61,340 nt of DNA from Enterobacteriaceae bacterium UBA2655 (GCA_002359495.1 DENB01000098.1:1-61340); one strand, 5' to 3'; positions 15,688 to 30,257 are shown, numbered from the stretch's first letter. Notes: generated from the sequence alone by a model not told the origin. Numbers and translations: made by a program.

Positions 15688-18600
15688 CTACCTTTCAGCA
15701 GGCGGAACGGTCAGCGCGAGTTGTTCCTCGTCCTCATCATCCTCCGCCTTTTTCCCGCCGAAGCGACGACGCACCACCACAAAAAAGACCGGTACAAAGA
15801 AAATAGCCAGCAGCGTCGCCGCGACCATTCCGCCGATCACGCCGGTGCCTACCGCGTTCTGCGCGCCCGACCCGGCGCCGGTGCCAATCGCCAGCGGCAG
15901 CACGCCAAGGATAAACGCCAGCGACGTCATCAGGATGGGGCGCAGACGCATCCGCGCCGCATCCAGCGTCGCTTCGATAATCCCCTTCCCTTCCAGCTCA
16001 ATTTGGTCTTTGGCGAATTCCACGATGAGAATGGCATTCTTCGCCGACAGGCCGATGGTGGTCAGCAACCCCACCACGAAGTAAACATCATTGTTCAGCC
16101 CGCGCAGCGTGGTGGCGACCAGCGCCCCCAGGACGCCCAGCGGCACCACCAGCATCACAGAGAACGGCACGGACCAACTTTCATAAAGCGCCGCCAGGCA
16201 GAGAAACACCACAATCAGAGAGAGCGCATAGAGCGCAGGCGCCTGGTCGCCGGTCATGCGTTCCTGATAAGACATGCCGGTCCAGTCATAGCCGATCCCC
16301 TCGGGAAGCTGCGCCGCAAGCTGCTCCATCAGCGCCATGGCTTCGCCGGAGCTTTTACCCGGCGCAGGCTGCCCGAGGATCTCCACCGAGGCGAGGCCGT
16401 TGTAGCGCTCCAGCCGGGGCGAGCCATAAGTCCACTGCGCCGTGGAGAAGCTGGCGAAAGGCACCATCTTGCCGTTGTCCGCGCGTACGAACCAGTTATC
16501 CAGATCCTGCGGCATCATGCGGTATGGCGCATCGCTCATGACATAGACTTTTTTCACCCGACCATGATCGACGAAATCGTTAACGTAGCTGCCGCCCCAG
16601 GCGGCGCTCAGCGTAGTGTTGATATCATCCAGCGAGACGCCAAGCGCGGTCGCCTTCTCCTGATCGATGTTAATTTTGTATTGCGGATTATCCTCCATGC
16701 CGTTGGGACGTACGGCGGTCAGCACATCCGGGTGCTGGCGCGCCAGATCGAGCAGTTTGTTTCTGGCTTCGATGAGTTTTTCATGGCCCCGCCCCGCCCG
16801 GTCAATCAGCTCGAAGTCAAAGCCGGTCGCATTGCCCAGCGCGATGATAGGCGGCAGGTTAAACGCCACCACCTGACCGTCGATGATATGCGAAAATGCC
16901 TGCGAAGCGCGGCTGACAATAGCATCGACTTTGTCAGCCAGTCCCGGTCGCTCCTCCCAGTCTTTTAACCCGATAAACGCGATACCGACGTTCTGTCCGC
17001 GTCCCGCAAAGCCAAAGCCGTTTACGGTCAGCACATTGGCGACATTCTGCTTTTCATCGCTGAGGTAGTAATCGTTGATTTGATCGAGCACCTTCTGGGT
17101 GCGCTCCTGCGTCGCGCCGGCAGGCAAAATCGCCTGAGTCGCCAGCACGCCCTGATCCTCGCCCGGCAGGAACGAGGTCGGCAGCTGCATAAACAGCACG
17201 GCCATTCCCGCCACAATAAGGCCGTAAATCAGCAGATAACGGCCGGTGCCGTTCAGCATGCGCGCCACCACCGCAGTGTAATGATGCGAACTCTGATCGA
17301 ATTTCCGGTTGAACCAGCCGAAAAATCCGCGCTGGCTGCCGTGCTGGCCGGGTTTTACCGGTTTCAGGATGGTGACGCACAGCGCCGGAGTGAGAATCAG
17401 CGCCACCAGAACAGAGATCGCCATGGCGGAGACGATGGTAATGGAGAACTGGCGGTAGATCACGCCGGTACTGCCGCCGAAAAACGCCATCGGCACGAAA
17501 ACGGCGGACAGCACCAGCGCAATGCCGACCAGCGCCCCTTGGATCTGCTCCATTGATTTGCGGGTCGCCGCTTTGGGTTTCAGTCCTTCTTCCGCCATGA
17601 CGCGCTCGACGTTTTCCACCACCACGATGGCGTCGTCCACCAGCAGCCCGATCGCCAGCACCATGCCGAACATGGTCAGGGTGTTGATGGAATAGCCGAA
17701 CGCGCTGAGAATGCCGAAGGTTCCCAGCAGCACCACCGGCACGGCGATGGTCGGGATCAGGGTGGCCCGGAAGCTTTGCAGAAACAGGTACATCACCAGA
17801 AAGACCAGGATGATGGCTTCCGCCAGGGTTTTCACCACCTCATGAATAGAGATGTTGATAAAGGGCGTGGTGTCGTAGGGATAGACCACTTTCAGCCCCG
17901 GCGGGAAAAAAGGCGCCAGCTCCGCGATTTCCGTCCGGATCGCCTTTGCCGTATCCAGCGCGTTGGCGCCGCTCGCCAGTTGGATGCCCAGCGCCGAGGC
18001 CGGTTTTCCGTTGACCTTGACCACAAAGTTATAGTTTTCCCCGCCGCGCTCGATGCGCGCCACATCATGCAGACGCACCTGCGAGCCGTCCCCGTTCACT
18101 TTCAGCAGGATGTTGCCAAATTCCTCCGGTGACGTCAGACGCGTCTGCGCGATGATCGAGGCGTTTAGCTGCTGCCCCGGCACCGGCGGCGCGCCGCCCA
18201 GCTGCCCGGCCGCAATCTGCGCGTTCTGCGTCTCGATCATATTTATCACGTCAACCGGCGTGAGTTGGTAGTTGTTGAGCTTGTTCGGATCCAGCCAGAC
18301 GCGCATGGCGTACTGCGAGCCGAACAGCGTGGTATCGCCGACGCCGCTGATGCGGCTGAGCGGATCTTTGATATTCGAACCGACATAGTCCGCGATATCT
18401 TCCATGCTCATGCGGCCGGTTTCATCCACAAAGGCGGGCACCAGAAAGAAGACGCTGGAGGACTTGCGCACCGTAATGCCCTGCTGCTGCACCTCCTGCG
18501 GCAACAGCGGCGTGGCCAGCTGGAGTTTGTTCTGCACCTGAACCTGAGCGATATCGGGATCGGTGCCGTTTTCAAAGGAGAGCTTAAGCTCCAGCGTGCC

Positions 18601-18855
18601 GGATGAATCGCTGGTCGAGGACATATACATCAGCCCGTCGAGGCCGCTCATGTTCTGCTCGATAACCTGGGTAACGGTATTTTGCAGCGTGGTGGCGTCG
18701 GCGCCGGGATAGGTGACGCGAATGGAGACCGCCGTGGGGGCGACATCCGGATATTGCGCGACGGGCAGCCGGAAGACGGCGATGGCTCCCGCCAGCATGA
18801 TAATAATCGCCAGCACCCAGGCGAAAATGGGCCGGTTGATAAAAAACTTCGACAT
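15688..18855 (-). CDS. RND multidrug efflux pump, AcrB/MexB type (HAE1)
   Basis: 1055 residues, the usual size for the trimeric inner-membrane RND pump. It begins [20 protein letters not shown] (first TM) and shows the [15 protein letters not shown] periplasmic entry and the TM4 signature [16 protein letters not shown] with the proton-relay Asp pair. It exports drugs, dyes and detergents by proton antiport with a membrane-fusion protein and an outer-membrane channel such as TolC. The fusion protein gene lies 23 bases upstream. No outer-membrane partner is encoded here, so the chromosomal TolC is probably used (inference). Confidence 0.93.
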   Translation of the reverse strand: MSKFFINRPIFAWVLAIIIMLAGAIAVFRLPVAQYPDVAPTAVSIRVTYPGADATTLQNTVTQVIEQNMSGLDGLMYMSSTSDSSGTLELKLSFENGTDPDIAQVQVQNKLQLATPLLPQEVQQQGITVRKSSSVFFLVPAFVDETGRMSMEDIADYVGSNIKDPLSRISGVGDTTLFGSQYAMRVWLDPNKLNNYQLTPVDVINMIETQNAQIAAGQLGGAPPVPGQQLNASIIAQTRLTSPEEFGNILLKVNGDGSQVRLHDVARIERGGENYNFVVKVNGKPASALGIQLASGANALDTAKAIRTEIAELAPFFPPGLKVVYPYDTTPFINISIHEVVKTLAEAIILVFLVMYLFLQSFRATLIPTIAVPVVLLGTFGILSAFGYSINTLTMFGMVLAIGLLVDDAIVVVENVERVMAEEGLKPKAATRKSMEQIQGALVGIALVLSAVFVPMAFFGGSTGVIYRQFSITIVSAMAISVLVALILTPALCVTILKPVKPGQHGSQRGFFGWFNRKFDQSSHHYTAVVARMLNGTGRYLLIYGLIVAGMAVLFMQLPTSFLPGEDQGVLATQAILPAGATQERTQKVLDQINDYYLSDEKQNVANVLTVNGFGFAGRGQNVGIAFIGLKDWEERPGLADKVDAIVSRASQAFSHIIDGQVVAFNLPPIIALGNATGFDFELIDRAGRGHEKLIEARNKLLDLARQHPDVLTAVRPNGMEDNPQYKINIDQEKATALGVSLDDINTTLSAAWGGSYVNDFVDHGRVKKVYVMSDAPYRMMPQDLDNWFVRADNGKMVPFASFSTAQWTYGSPRLERYNGLASVEILGQPAPGKSSGEAMALMEQLAAQLPEGIGYDWTGMSYQERMTGDQAPALYALSLIVVFLCLAALYESWSVPFSVMLVVPLGVLGALVATTLRGLNNDVYFVVGLLTTIGLSAKNAILIVEFAKDQIELEGKGIIEATLDAARMRLRPILMTSLAFILGVLPLAIGTGAGSGAQNAVGTGVIGGMVAATLLAIFFVPVFFVVVRRRFGGKKAEDDEDEEQLALTVPPAER

Positions 18856-18878
18856 CGGGCAGGCATTCCTGTCAGTGA

Positions 18879-20072
18879 TTAAGATTCAGGTCGGGCAGGC
18901 GTCGACGACGACGCGGTTGCGGAAGGCGCGGCGGAAATCTCCGAGGGCGAGACGGTCATGCCCGGCTGCGCGCGCTGAAGGCCGGAAACGATAATGCGCT
19001 CGCCGGGCTGCAGCCCGGCGGAGACCCGCCACTTATCGCCTTCAGCCTGCGTGACCCGGATGGCGCGCGTTTCAACCTTATTGTCGCTGCCGACCACCAG
19101 CGCGGTGGCGTCGCCGCGCGGCGTGCGGGTGACGGCCTGCTGCGGGATGAGCATCGCCTGCGGATCCACGCCCTCATCCAGACGGGCGCGCACGAACATG
19201 CCCGGTAGCAGCTTATGCTCAGGATTAGGCACGATGGCGCGCAGGGTAATGGCGCCGGTGGTGTGATCGACGGTCACGTCAGAAAAGGCCAGGGCGCCGG
19301 TGAACGGATAATGCGTGCCGTCCTGCAACAGAACCTGCACCTCAGCTTTGCCCGCTTTTTGCTTCAGCTCTCCGGCGGCGAATGCCTGTTGCAGACGCAG
19401 GTAAGCGTCGGCTGACTGCGTCACGTCAACGTAGATCGGATCGAGTTGCTGGACGCGGGTCAGCGCGTCGCTTTGCCCCTCCTGAACCAGCGCGCCTTCC
19501 GTCACGGTTGAAAGGCCGGTGCGACCGCTGATCGGCGATATCACCCGACTCCAGGCCAGGTTGATCCGGGCCGTTTCCAGCGCGGCTTTTGCCGACTCGA
19601 CGGTGGCACGCGCCTGCTCAGCGGTAGAAGTGGCCTCATCGTAATCCTGCTGGCTGACGTAGCGGGTAGCGATCAGCGACTGATAGCGTTTAAGCGTCGC
19701 CTGCGCGATGCGGGCATTCGCCTGCGCCTGCGCGACGGCCGCCTGCGCCCGGGCGAACGCCGCGCGAAACGGCGCAGGATCGATCTGATAGAGCGGTTGA
19801 CCGGCCTTTACGTCGCTGCCTTCAGTGAAGCTGCGTTTCAGGATGATGCCGGAAACCTGCGGCCGCACCTCCGCAATACGGAAGGCGGCAGTCCGGCCGG
19901 GCAAATCGGCAGTGATCTGCAAAGATTCCGTTTTCACGGTAAAAACCTTCACCTGCGGGCTTTGCTGTTTTTCCGCCACCTGTGCGGATTTATCATCACA
20001 GGCGGTCAACGCCAGGGTAAAACCAAACGCGCACGACAACGCCAGAGGCCTGAAGGCCGCTGTTTTCCTCAT
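18879..20072 (-). CDS. RND membrane-fusion protein, AcrA type
   Basis: A 397-residue periplasmic adaptor. The lipobox L-T-A-C is followed by Asp-Asp, an inner-membrane retention signal as in E. coli AcrA. The lipoyl/barrel-sandwich halves ([17 protein letters not shown] and the S-P-I-S-G-R-T-G segment) flank a long alpha-helical hairpin of Ala/Gln-rich sequence around residues 100-170. It bridges the RND pump to the outer-membrane channel. It is first in a two-gene operon with the pump, and a MarA-type regulator gene ends 36 bases before it would start. Confidence 0.93.
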   Translation of the reverse strand: MRKTAAFRPLALSCAFGFTLALTACDDKSAQVAEKQQSPQVKVFTVKTESLQITADLPGRTAAFRIAEVRPQVSGIILKRSFTEGSDVKAGQPLYQIDPAPFRAAFARAQAAVAQAQANARIAQATLKRYQSLIATRYVSQQDYDEATSTAEQARATVESAKAALETARINLAWSRVISPISGRTGLSTVTEGALVQEGQSDALTRVQQLDPIYVDVTQSADAYLRLQQAFAAGELKQKAGKAEVQVLLQDGTHYPFTGALAFSDVTVDHTTGAITLRAIVPNPEHKLLPGMFVRARLDEGVDPQAMLIPQQAVTRTPRGDATALVVGSDNKVETRAIRVTQAEGDKWRVSAGLQPGERIIVSGLQRAQPGMTVSPSEISAAPSATASSSTPARPES

Positions 20073-20107
20073 TATTATTTTCTCCTGCTGACGCTAAGCG
20101 TAGTCAG

Positions 20108-20470
20108 CTACTGCATATATCCCGAGCAGGGATAAAAGGTGTGGCGATTAATACGGCGAAAGGTCGCCGGCGGCACACGGTATTTTTTAACAAAAGTTCG
20201 GGTAAAGGATTGCTGTGATTCATAGCCATATTTTACCGAGATGGTAATAACGCTATCCTTTCCCTCAATCAGATCCTGTGCGGCTAAATAAAGTTTTTTA
20301 TTGCGAATATAATTTCCCAGACTGACGTGCATGACGCGGTGAAACATTCTCTGGAGATGCCATTTAGAATATCCCGCTCTTTCTGCGACATCTTCAATCC
20401 GCAGCGGCCGGTTGATATTCTTTCCTATCCACTCAGACAGTTCATGGATGATATGTTCATGCCTTTCCAT
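20108..20470 (-). CDS. AraC-family activator of MarA/SoxS/RamA type
   Basis: 120 residues with only the DNA-binding domain. Two helix-turn-helix motifs are visible: L-R-I-E-D-V-A-E-R-A-G-Y-S-K-W-H-L-Q-R-M-F (about 22-42) and I-S-V-K-Y-G-Y-E-S-Q-Q-S-F-T-R-T-F (about 76-92). This matches MarA, SoxS and RamA, which bind as monomers to marboxes and turn on acrAB and tolC. Position directly upstream of the RND operon on the same strand makes it the likely local activator. It has no effector domain, so its level probably sets its activity. Confidence 0.88.
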   Translation of the reverse strand: MERHEHIIHELSEWIGKNINRPLRIEDVAERAGYSKWHLQRMFHRVMHVSLGNYIRNKKLYLAAQDLIEGKDSVITISVKYGYESQQSFTRTFVKKYRVPPATFRRINRHTFYPCSGYMQ

Positions 20471-20638
20471 AAAGATAACCTCATCGGGATACGATTAAAG
20501 GGTCAAAAACGGGATGCATCGCAGAATAGCGGCAGCAGAAAGGAACTCAGAAATTAACAGGACTCAGCGCGATCCTGCCTGAAAAAATATTCGTGCCAGT
20601 CAACCAGTAAATAGCGACGATCCCGGGTCAGAAAAAAA

Positions 20639-20893
20639 TCATTTATATATTTCCGCTACGCCATGCATTTTATTGTTGCCGGTAGTAGAGATAATTTTAA
20701 ATGACGATGCGCCTTCTTCATCTGCTTTATCAGACAACTTATCGGCTAAACCATCCAGTGAATAAGCGCCGTCGACGCTGATCACGCCGATTTTTTGTTT
20801 TCCTGAAGTGTCCTCTGTATGCTCCGCAGCAACCGCTGCGTTGATAACCGTCAAGCTCATCATTGCCGCCAGGGCAAATTTAAGGAGTTTCAT
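20639..20893 (-). CDS. YdgH/BhsA/McbA-type (DUF1471) small periplasmic protein
   Basis: 84 residues from the ATG at 20891-20893, which has GAGG upstream; the frame can be extended by 10 residues without support. A signal peptide (MKLLKFALAAMMSLTVINAAVAA) is followed by the DUF1471 core: I-G-V-I-S-V-D-G-A-Y-S-L-D-G-L-A-D-K-L and the C-terminal F-K-I-I-S-T-T-G-N-N-K-M-H-G-V-A-E-I-Y-K. Family members such as BhsA and McbA are stress-induced and affect biofilm and outer-membrane permeability. Confidence 0.88.
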   Translation of the reverse strand: MKLLKFALAAMMSLTVINAAVAAEHTEDTSGKQKIGVISVDGAYSLDGLADKLSDKADEEGASSFKIISTTGNNKMHGVAEIYK

Positions 20894-21035
20894 CGTAAAC
20901 CTCGGCTTTAGCATGAATAACAAGGCGGGAGTAGAACAGCCCGCCGGGGATGTGACGGTTAAAGGTTAACACTCAGGACCGGGTTTTATTAGGCAGGCGA
21001 TCCCGCAAAACGCTATGAGCAAAACTCATGAATAA

Positions 21036-22085
<1,050 letters not shown>

Positions 22086-22257
22086 GCGGCCTGCCCTGTC
22101 ATATTTCCCCTTGCCGTCATAAAACAACGATAAAAAGTCCCGGTTAATGAGTCAGATTCATAACCTCATACCGTCCGGGCTGGATTATCGCTGACGATTT
22201 GGTCTTTATACTGCATCGGTAACCCTAATGACTTTGACAGTCGGACTTTTTCCTTAA

Positions 22258-23265
<1,008 letters not shown>

Positions 23266-23689
23266 TCGTCGCCTTTGGCATATAAGCGATCCGTGATGCG
23301 GTTCGGGCGACTTTTCGTTAATCGGCGGCACCTCTGTCGCCGGTTGGCGGATCGGGCGGGACTACAGGAATTGCTTCAGATCGCCCAACAATTCAAGCTT
23401 CATTCATCTGCTTATACAAGCGATTAAGATAATCAGGCGCGCTTCCACCCTGCCCTCTTCGGTCATTTTTCCCGGCCAGCCATACCCTCCGCCTCTGCCG
23501 ATATCGCCGTTACGCCAGCAGGTTGTTGATAACGCGCAGCTAAATAGCAACGGCTATAGAACATAGCAATTGCTATAAACCAGGCTATAACTACCTTGTA
23601 GGCTGCGAGGCGCGCGACTTTTACCGGATCGGTACAGGCTACGGCGATCCAGTCATCCTTAACCCGAAATTTCTCCGGACATAAACATC
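23266..23689. other. Intergenic region upstream of mntH
   Basis: This 424-base gap has no credible gene. Its last third contains the MntR-like palindromes described separately and presumably the mntH promoter. Confidence 0.6.
23541..23580. promoter_or_regulatory. Tandem MntR-box-like palindromes
   Basis: Two adjacent dyads, AATAGCAACGGCTATAG (23543-23559) and ACATAGCAATTGCTATAA (23561-23578), closely resemble the E. coli MntR operator, which I recall as AACATAGCAAAGGCTATGTT. A further half-site GGCTATAA lies at 23583-23590. They are 110-150 bases before mntH. MntR represses Mn importers when Mn is plentiful. Confidence 0.7.
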
Positions 23690-25015
23690 ATGAGTCACAG
23701 AAGCGACGGTTGGCTACGAAACCGGCAGGGCGTTTCTCTGCTGGATGTATACCGCACGGTGCCTGTTAAAGCAGAAGCATCAACGTTCAGGCGCGCGCTG
23801 GCGTTTCTCGGCCCCGGCTATATGGTCGCGGTAGGCTATATGGATCCCGGCAACTGGGCGACATCGCTGGCAGGCGGATCGAAATTTGGCTATACGCTGC
23901 TGATTGTGGCGCTGGTCTCGAACATCATGGCGATTGTGTTGCAGTCATTATGCGCTCGCCTGGCGATCGCCTCCGGCAGGGATCTGGCCAGCGCTTGTCG
24001 CGATGCGTTTTCCCGGCCTGTTTCTTTTTTTCTCTGGCTGCTGGCTGAGATTGCCATTATTGCGACCGACATTGCGGAAGTGGTAGGAACCGCCATCGGT
24101 CTGAATTTAATTTTCAGCATTCCTCTGGAGCTGGGGATTGTTATCACCGCCCTGGACGTCTTTCTGATCCTCTGGCTGCAAAAGCTCGGCTTTCGCTGGC
24201 TGGAAGCCTTTGTGATCGGCATGCTGGGCATTATTACCCTCTGCTTCGCTGTACAAATCGCGATGGCCAACCCGGACTGGCATGCGGTGATCCTCGGCTT
24301 TGCGCCCACCACGGAAATTATCAAAAACCCGGATATGCTTTATCTGGCGCTCGGCATTCTCGGCGCGACGGTGATGCCGCATAACCTTTATCTGCACTCG
24401 GGGATTGTACAGACTCGCGCTTACGGTAACAGCCTGCCGGAAAAACAGGAGGCGCTGAAGTTCGCTACCCTGGACTCGACTATTGCGCTGATGCTCGCCC
24501 TGCTGATTAACGCATCGATTCTGATCCTGGCGGCAGCGACTTTTCATGCTGGCGGAAAAACGGAGATTGCGGAACTGGGCGAAGCGCACAGCCTGCTTTC
24601 GCCGATTCTGGGATTTGCGATTGCGCCGCTGCTGTTTGGCGTCGCCCTGCTCTGCTGCGGCCTTAACTCTACCGTGACGGCGACGCTTGCCGGGCAAATT
24701 GTGATGGAAGGATTTCTGCATATCCGCCTCGCCCCCTGGCTGCGACGGCTTATCACTCGCGCCATCGCTATCATTCCGGCAGCAGGCGTAACCTTATATT
24801 ACGGCGACAGCGGCACGGCGCAGCTATTGATCCTGACGCAGGTTATACTCAGTTTGCAGCTATCCTTTGCTGTTTTTCCGCTGGTGATGTTTACGGCAGA
24901 TAAAAATAAAATGGGCGAGATGGTTTCGCCACGCTGGCTGACCGCGCTCGCAGCAACGATTGCCTTTATCATCGCGGTGCTGAACGTGAAGTTGCTTCTC
25001 GACTTTTTTTTCTGA
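23690..25015 (+). CDS. mntH: Nramp-family divalent metal transporter (MntH)
   Basis: 441 residues with about eleven membrane segments. Both metal-site motifs are present: D-P-G-N (52-55) in TM1 and M-P-H-N-L-Y-L-H-S (from 229) in TM6. Nramp transporters import Mn2+ or Fe2+ with protons. The N-terminal tail of about 35 residues is somewhat long for E. coli-type MntH. MntR-like boxes upstream point to manganese control. A bidirectional terminator follows. As an accessory copy it may add to a chromosomal MntH under metal limitation or oxidative stress. Confidence 0.92.
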   Translation: MSHRSDGWLRNRQGVSLLDVYRTVPVKAEASTFRRALAFLGPGYMVAVGYMDPGNWATSLAGGSKFGYTLLIVALVSNIMAIVLQSLCARLAIASGRDLASACRDAFSRPVSFFLWLLAEIAIIATDIAEVVGTAIGLNLIFSIPLELGIVITALDVFLILWLQKLGFRWLEAFVIGMLGIITLCFAVQIAMANPDWHAVILGFAPTTEIIKNPDMLYLALGILGATVMPHNLYLHSGIVQTRAYGNSLPEKQEALKFATLDSTIALMLALLINASILILAAATFHAGGKTEIAELGEAHSLLSPILGFAIAPLLFGVALLCCGLNSTVTATLAGQIVMEGFLHIRLAPWLRRLITRAIAIIPAAGVTLYYGDSGTAQLLILTQVILSLQLSFAVFPLVMFTADKNKMGEMVSPRWLTALAATIAFIIAVLNVKLLLDFFF

Positions 25016-25090
25016 AAACCCGACATACTCTCTTGTTGTCAGAGGCAGCCGCATAATTTTTTTGTGCATACCGATTAGCGATTTATTCAT

Positions 25091-25134
25091 AAAAAAGCGG
25101 GCCGGCGAGACTCTTCCTGCCGACCCGCTTTTTA
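25091..25134. terminator. Bidirectional terminator between mntH and the GH13 gene
   Basis: AAAAAAGCGGG and CCCGCTTTTT pair, with a further GGC/GCC extension, around a loop of about 12 nt. T-tracts occur on both strands, serving the two convergent genes. Confidence 0.8.
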
Positions 25135-25138
25135 TTCT

Positions 25139-26818
25139 TTACAGTGAAACACGGTATACCCGCGCCTCGTAAGGCTGTAAAACCCGATGCTCCGTGACCA
25201 GGGCATAATTCGACAGCAGCGGCATTTGCTCTTTGGCCGGTATCACCTCTGCGTCGCAGAGACTCTTTTCTCCGCTCAGATTGCACAGGATCAGCAACTG
25301 TACTTTATCCAGCGTACGGGTATAGGCGTAGATCTGCGGATGTGTCGCCATAAGCAATTGATAGCGACCGTAAACCAGCGTCGGTTCGCTTTTGCGCAGA
25401 CGAATAAGCGCACGATAGAAATTCAGGATTGAATCGGGCTCCTGCTGTTGGCGCGCGACATTAATCTCTTTGTAGTTTGGATTTACTTTCAGCCACGGCG
25501 TCGCATTGCTGAACCCTGCGTATTCGCCGTCATTCCACTGCATCGGCGTACGGGAGTTATCCCGCCCGATGCTGCTCAGAAAAGCGAGAATATCCGCTTC
25601 CGCCATGCCCTGTTGTCGCAGCTCTGCAGCATAATTATGCGCGGAGACATCATTAAAATCGTTGAGGCTGGCGAAGCGGGTGTTGGTCATGCCAATCTCC
25701 TGTCCCTGGTAGATGAAGGGCGTGCCCTGCATCAAAAAGTACATGGCGGCGATGGCGGTGGCGCTTTCACACCAGTAGCGGCCAGTATCGCCCCATTTAG
25801 AGATCACGCGCGGCACATCGTGATTTTCTACATACAGCGCGTTCCAGCCCCGGTTTTCCAGAGCGGTTTGCCAGCGGGAAAAAATTTTTCTCAGTGCGTC
25901 GAGATCGAGCTTATCCGGACTGGTGGTTTCCCACAGTCGGACGTGTTCGAACTGAAAAATCATATTCAGGCGCTCACGCTGTTCGCCAACCCACTCTTCA
26001 GCTTTTTCCGGCGCCGCCCCGTTGACCTCGCCGACGGTCATAATGTCGTAATGGTTGAAAACCTTCCGACAGATCTCATCCACATAGTCAAACAGACCGT
26101 CGTAGTTAAGATGACTGACGAAAGAGGGCGCGTAGCGTAACCCCAGGGGATTAGGGACATCCGCCAGGGTCGGTTCTTTTTTCATATGGCAGATAGCGTC
26201 GATGCGAAACCCGTCGATGCCTTTGTCCAGCCACCAGCGCATCATTTCATAGACGGCGTTGCGCATCTGTGGATTGTCCCAGTTGAGATCGGGCTGGCGG
26301 GCAGAGAACAGATGCAGAAAATATTGTCCGGTCAGCGCATCTTTTTTCCAGGCCGAACCTTTAAAAATACTTTCCCAGTTGTTTGGCTCCGCACCGTTTT
26401 TACCCTCCCGCCAGATGTACCAGTCGCGTTTAGGATTTTCTATTGAGGCGCGCGATTCGATAAACCAGGGATGCTCATCTGACGTATGGTTAATGACCAG
26501 ATCGATGATCAGGCGCATTCCGCGCTTATGCACTTCCTGCAGTAAACGATCGAAATCGGCCATGGTGCCGAACTCTGTCATGATCTCCTGATAGTCACTA
26601 ATGTCATACCCGTTATCGTCATTCGGCGATTTATACATCGGGCAGATCCAGATGACGTCGATGCCCAGTTCCTGCAGGTAGTTGAGCTTTTGCGTAATGC
26701 CGTTCAGATCGCCAATACCGTCTCCGTTACTGTCCATAAAGCTGCGCGGGTAAATTTGATAGGCTACGGCTTCTTTCCACCACTTCTTTTGCTGCGGGTA
26801 AGCAACATCTGTCTTCAT
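25139..26818 (-). CDS. GH13 alpha-glucosidase (oligo-1,6-glucosidase type)
   Basis: 559 residues from the ATG at 26816-26818 (AAGGA five bases upstream). It is a cytoplasmic GH13 enzyme; no signal peptide. Catalytic residues: nucleophile Asp207 in G-F-R-I-D-A-I, acid/base Glu264 in T-V-G-E-V and transition-state Asp334 in E-N-H-D-V-P-R. The D-x-N-x-D-G-x-G-D calcium loop lies near residue 30. The family hydrolyses alpha-1,6-linked short oligosaccharides such as isomaltose, palatinose or trehalose-6-phosphate. The RLDRD signature of sucrose isomerases is absent. A broken relative lies directly upstream on the same strand. Confidence 0.88.
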   Translation of the reverse strand: MKTDVAYPQQKKWWKEAVAYQIYPRSFMDSNGDGIGDLNGITQKLNYLQELGIDVIWICPMYKSPNDDNGYDISDYQEIMTEFGTMADFDRLLQEVHKRGMRLIIDLVINHTSDEHPWFIESRASIENPKRDWYIWREGKNGAEPNNWESIFKGSAWKKDALTGQYFLHLFSARQPDLNWDNPQMRNAVYEMMRWWLDKGIDGFRIDAICHMKKEPTLADVPNPLGLRYAPSFVSHLNYDGLFDYVDEICRKVFNHYDIMTVGEVNGAAPEKAEEWVGEQRERLNMIFQFEHVRLWETTSPDKLDLDALRKIFSRWQTALENRGWNALYVENHDVPRVISKWGDTGRYWCESATAIAAMYFLMQGTPFIYQGQEIGMTNTRFASLNDFNDVSAHNYAAELRQQGMAEADILAFLSSIGRDNSRTPMQWNDGEYAGFSNATPWLKVNPNYKEINVARQQQEPDSILNFYRALIRLRKSEPTLVYGRYQLLMATHPQIYAYTRTLDKVQLLILCNLSGEKSLCDAEVIPAKEQMPLLSNYALVTEHRVLQPYEARVYRVSL

Positions 26819-26914
26819 GTTTTTCCTTATCAGACGAAACAGCATCAGGGTACAGAAAGGTTATCGCGGCACCATCGGGGTTGTATCCGGCTTTATCCCG
26901 ACAGCCTGCGTTGT

Positions 26915-28561
<1,647 letters not shown>

Positions 28562-28890
28562 TTATCTACAGATCGAGGCGGGAATTTCAAACTGAAATTT
28601 TTTATAAAAAAACTTATTTAACAAAAAGTTATATGTGAATATGATCCGGGAATTTTAATCTGAAAGTCTGGATTCGATATCCGATACCAATCGCTTTATT
28701 AGCAGGATTGGTTTTCATCTAGCTCTATACGAATGCTCACTTCAGGTCAATATCTGTTCAGGAGTCTGTACTTCAATTTATCAGATGCGTTAGGCATCTT
28801 TTTATCAGCCAGTACGGGGAATATGCGACCAACACTGTGAGTTTAGAAGTATGCAGATTATTGCTACGTTGCGCTGCAGTTATCGGCGAG

Positions 28891-28908
28891 TTTTCCACAT
28901 TATTCACA
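28891..28908 (+). other. Two adjacent DnaA boxes
   Basis: TTTTCCACA (28891-28899) and TTATTCACA (28900-28908) both fit the DnaA box pattern TTWTNCACA and touch each other. They lie at the upstream edge of the replication origin. Confidence 0.75.
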
Positions 28909-28913
28909 GGATA

Positions 28914-29016
28914 GATCCAGTAGTAAGATCTCAATACGATCCCTTATCGATCCTAAAAACCCAAAACGATCCCCGATCTTCCGCAGGCCTTGGCACATCA
29001 GGCTTTAACCCTGATC
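28914..29016. other. Dam-site (GATC) cluster of the origin
   Basis: Six GATC sites fall within 65 bases (28914-28978) and a seventh at 29013. Clustered GATC between DnaA boxes and iterons is also seen in the P1 oriR, where Dam methylation is needed for initiation. Confidence 0.7.
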
Positions 29017-29020
29017 GGGG

Positions 29021-29144
29021 TTATCGCTCGTATGCAAAAAGTTTTCAGTCATATGCAAAGTGGTTTTTACTGATATGCTTTGGGTTATCAGTCATATGCG
29101 CTTTGATTTCCGCTTATATGCTGATAAGGTTATCGGTTATATGC
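29021..29144 (+). repeat. Origin iterons: six direct repeats
   Basis: Six copies of a 15-base core, consensus TTATCRGTYATATGC, start at 29021, 29042, 29064, 29085, 29107 and 29130. Spacing is 21-23 bases, about two helical turns, so all copies face the same side of the DNA. They lie immediately upstream of the Rep gene and are its likely binding sites (oriR and rep autoregulation). Confidence 0.88.
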
Positions 29145-29181
29145 AGAGGCGAATTTACCTGTTGATAAACGGATCTTGCTT

Positions 29182-30201
29182 ATGAGCAAAAAAGTCAGTG
29201 ACTTAGACAACATGACTGATGAGGTGAACAAAAATACCGGCGAAGTTGTTCACTTAAATCCCACAGCAAATGCAACCGTCCAGCCTGTCGCGCTTATGCG
29301 TCTCGGCCTCTTTGTTCCCAATACCGATCATGCAAAATCTAAAAATTCGGTTAATACCGTGAAATCAACGGTTGACGCGACTGAAGATCTTTATCATCTG
29401 GCCGTGGTTAAGAGGGAAGGGTACAAAGATATTTCCATCCGCTCTGAACGTCTTGATATGGCGACTGACTTCAGGGTCTGGCTCGGTATCATACGTTCCA
29501 TCTACGACAACGGCAGTTTTGTTGGAAAGCTGAAACTTCCATTCACAAAATTTTTACAGAATTGTGGTTTCGATTCAAAGCGTTCTAATAAAGAAATGAA
29601 GAGACGTATTGATGAATCGCTGATGCGTCTGCGCGGCGTGACGATACAGTTTTGCAATGATACAGGATCTCTGACGACCGGCCTGGTAAACAGCGCCCAT
29701 TACAGTCTTACCAAAAACGAAGTTGAAATCGAGGGCGATCCAAGGCTCTCCGATCTCTATCAGATGGATTACAAGGTTTATCTACGTCTTAAAGCCATTG
29801 ATCATCTTCCCCGTAAAGAGTCTGCACAGGCGCTTTATACCTTCATAGAAAGTCTGCCCAAGAACCCGGCTCCGGTTTCCATGAAACGTCTGCGCGAACG
29901 GCTGAGGCTGAAGTCGCGTATCGCCTATCAGAACCACATTGTGCGTAAGGCGCTTTCAGAGCTTAAAGAGATTAATTATCTGGAATACAGTGAGTTTAAA
30001 CGCGGCCGGTCTGTCTATTTTAATATTACCAGGAGAAACCCCAGCCTGGTGCCTGATAAAACGCTTAAGTTTAAAAGCGATGAGAGCGCGGAACCGCAGG
30101 TTGTTGATGAGCAAATGATTTCTAAAATCAGCAAGCTTAAGGATTCGGGTTTTACCGAAGAAGAGATTGCCAAGATATTGATCAGTCTGGATTCAGACTA
30201 G
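29182..30201 (+). CDS. Plasmid replication initiator (RepB/RepFIB/P1 RepA-like)
   Basis: 339 residues from the ATG at 29182; a TTG two codons upstream is the other option. It belongs to the Rep_3 initiator superfamily: two winged-helix domains, with a central Y-K-V-Y-L-R-L-K-A-I-D-H-L-P-R segment and a C-terminal helix-turn-helix containing S-M-K-R-L-R-E-R-L. Such proteins bind iterons as monomers to start replication and as dimers to repress their own gene. DnaA boxes, GATC cluster and iterons lie directly upstream; inverted iterons and parAB follow. This layout is as in P1 and in large Pantoea-type plasmids. Confidence 0.9.
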   Translation: MSKKVSDLDNMTDEVNKNTGEVVHLNPTANATVQPVALMRLGLFVPNTDHAKSKNSVNTVKSTVDATEDLYHLAVVKREGYKDISIRSERLDMATDFRVWLGIIRSIYDNGSFVGKLKLPFTKFLQNCGFDSKRSNKEMKRRIDESLMRLRGVTIQFCNDTGSLTTGLVNSAHYSLTKNEVEIEGDPRLSDLYQMDYKVYLRLKAIDHLPRKESAQALYTFIESLPKNPAPVSMKRLRERLRLKSRIAYQNHIVRKALSELKEINYLEYSEFKRGRSVYFNITRRNPSLVPDKTLKFKSDESAEPQVVDEQMISKISKLKDSGFTEEEIAKILISLDSD

Positions 30202-30257
30202 CCTGAAGAACCGCACCGCACCACAGCATACGAGCGCTAACTTCCTTAAAATCATCA

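Noticed and set aside
15721..16968. Long plus-strand open frame (415 codons) opposite the RND pump gene
   Set aside because: It is a shadow frame. Its product is rich in Arg, His and Gln with no family resemblance, and the opposite strand encodes a full AcrB-type protein.
25139..26818. Sucrose isomerase (isomaltulose synthase)
   Set aside because: The protein is a close GH13 relative, but the RLDRD product-specificity motif is absent and there is no signal peptide, so a cytoplasmic alpha-glucosidase is the better call.
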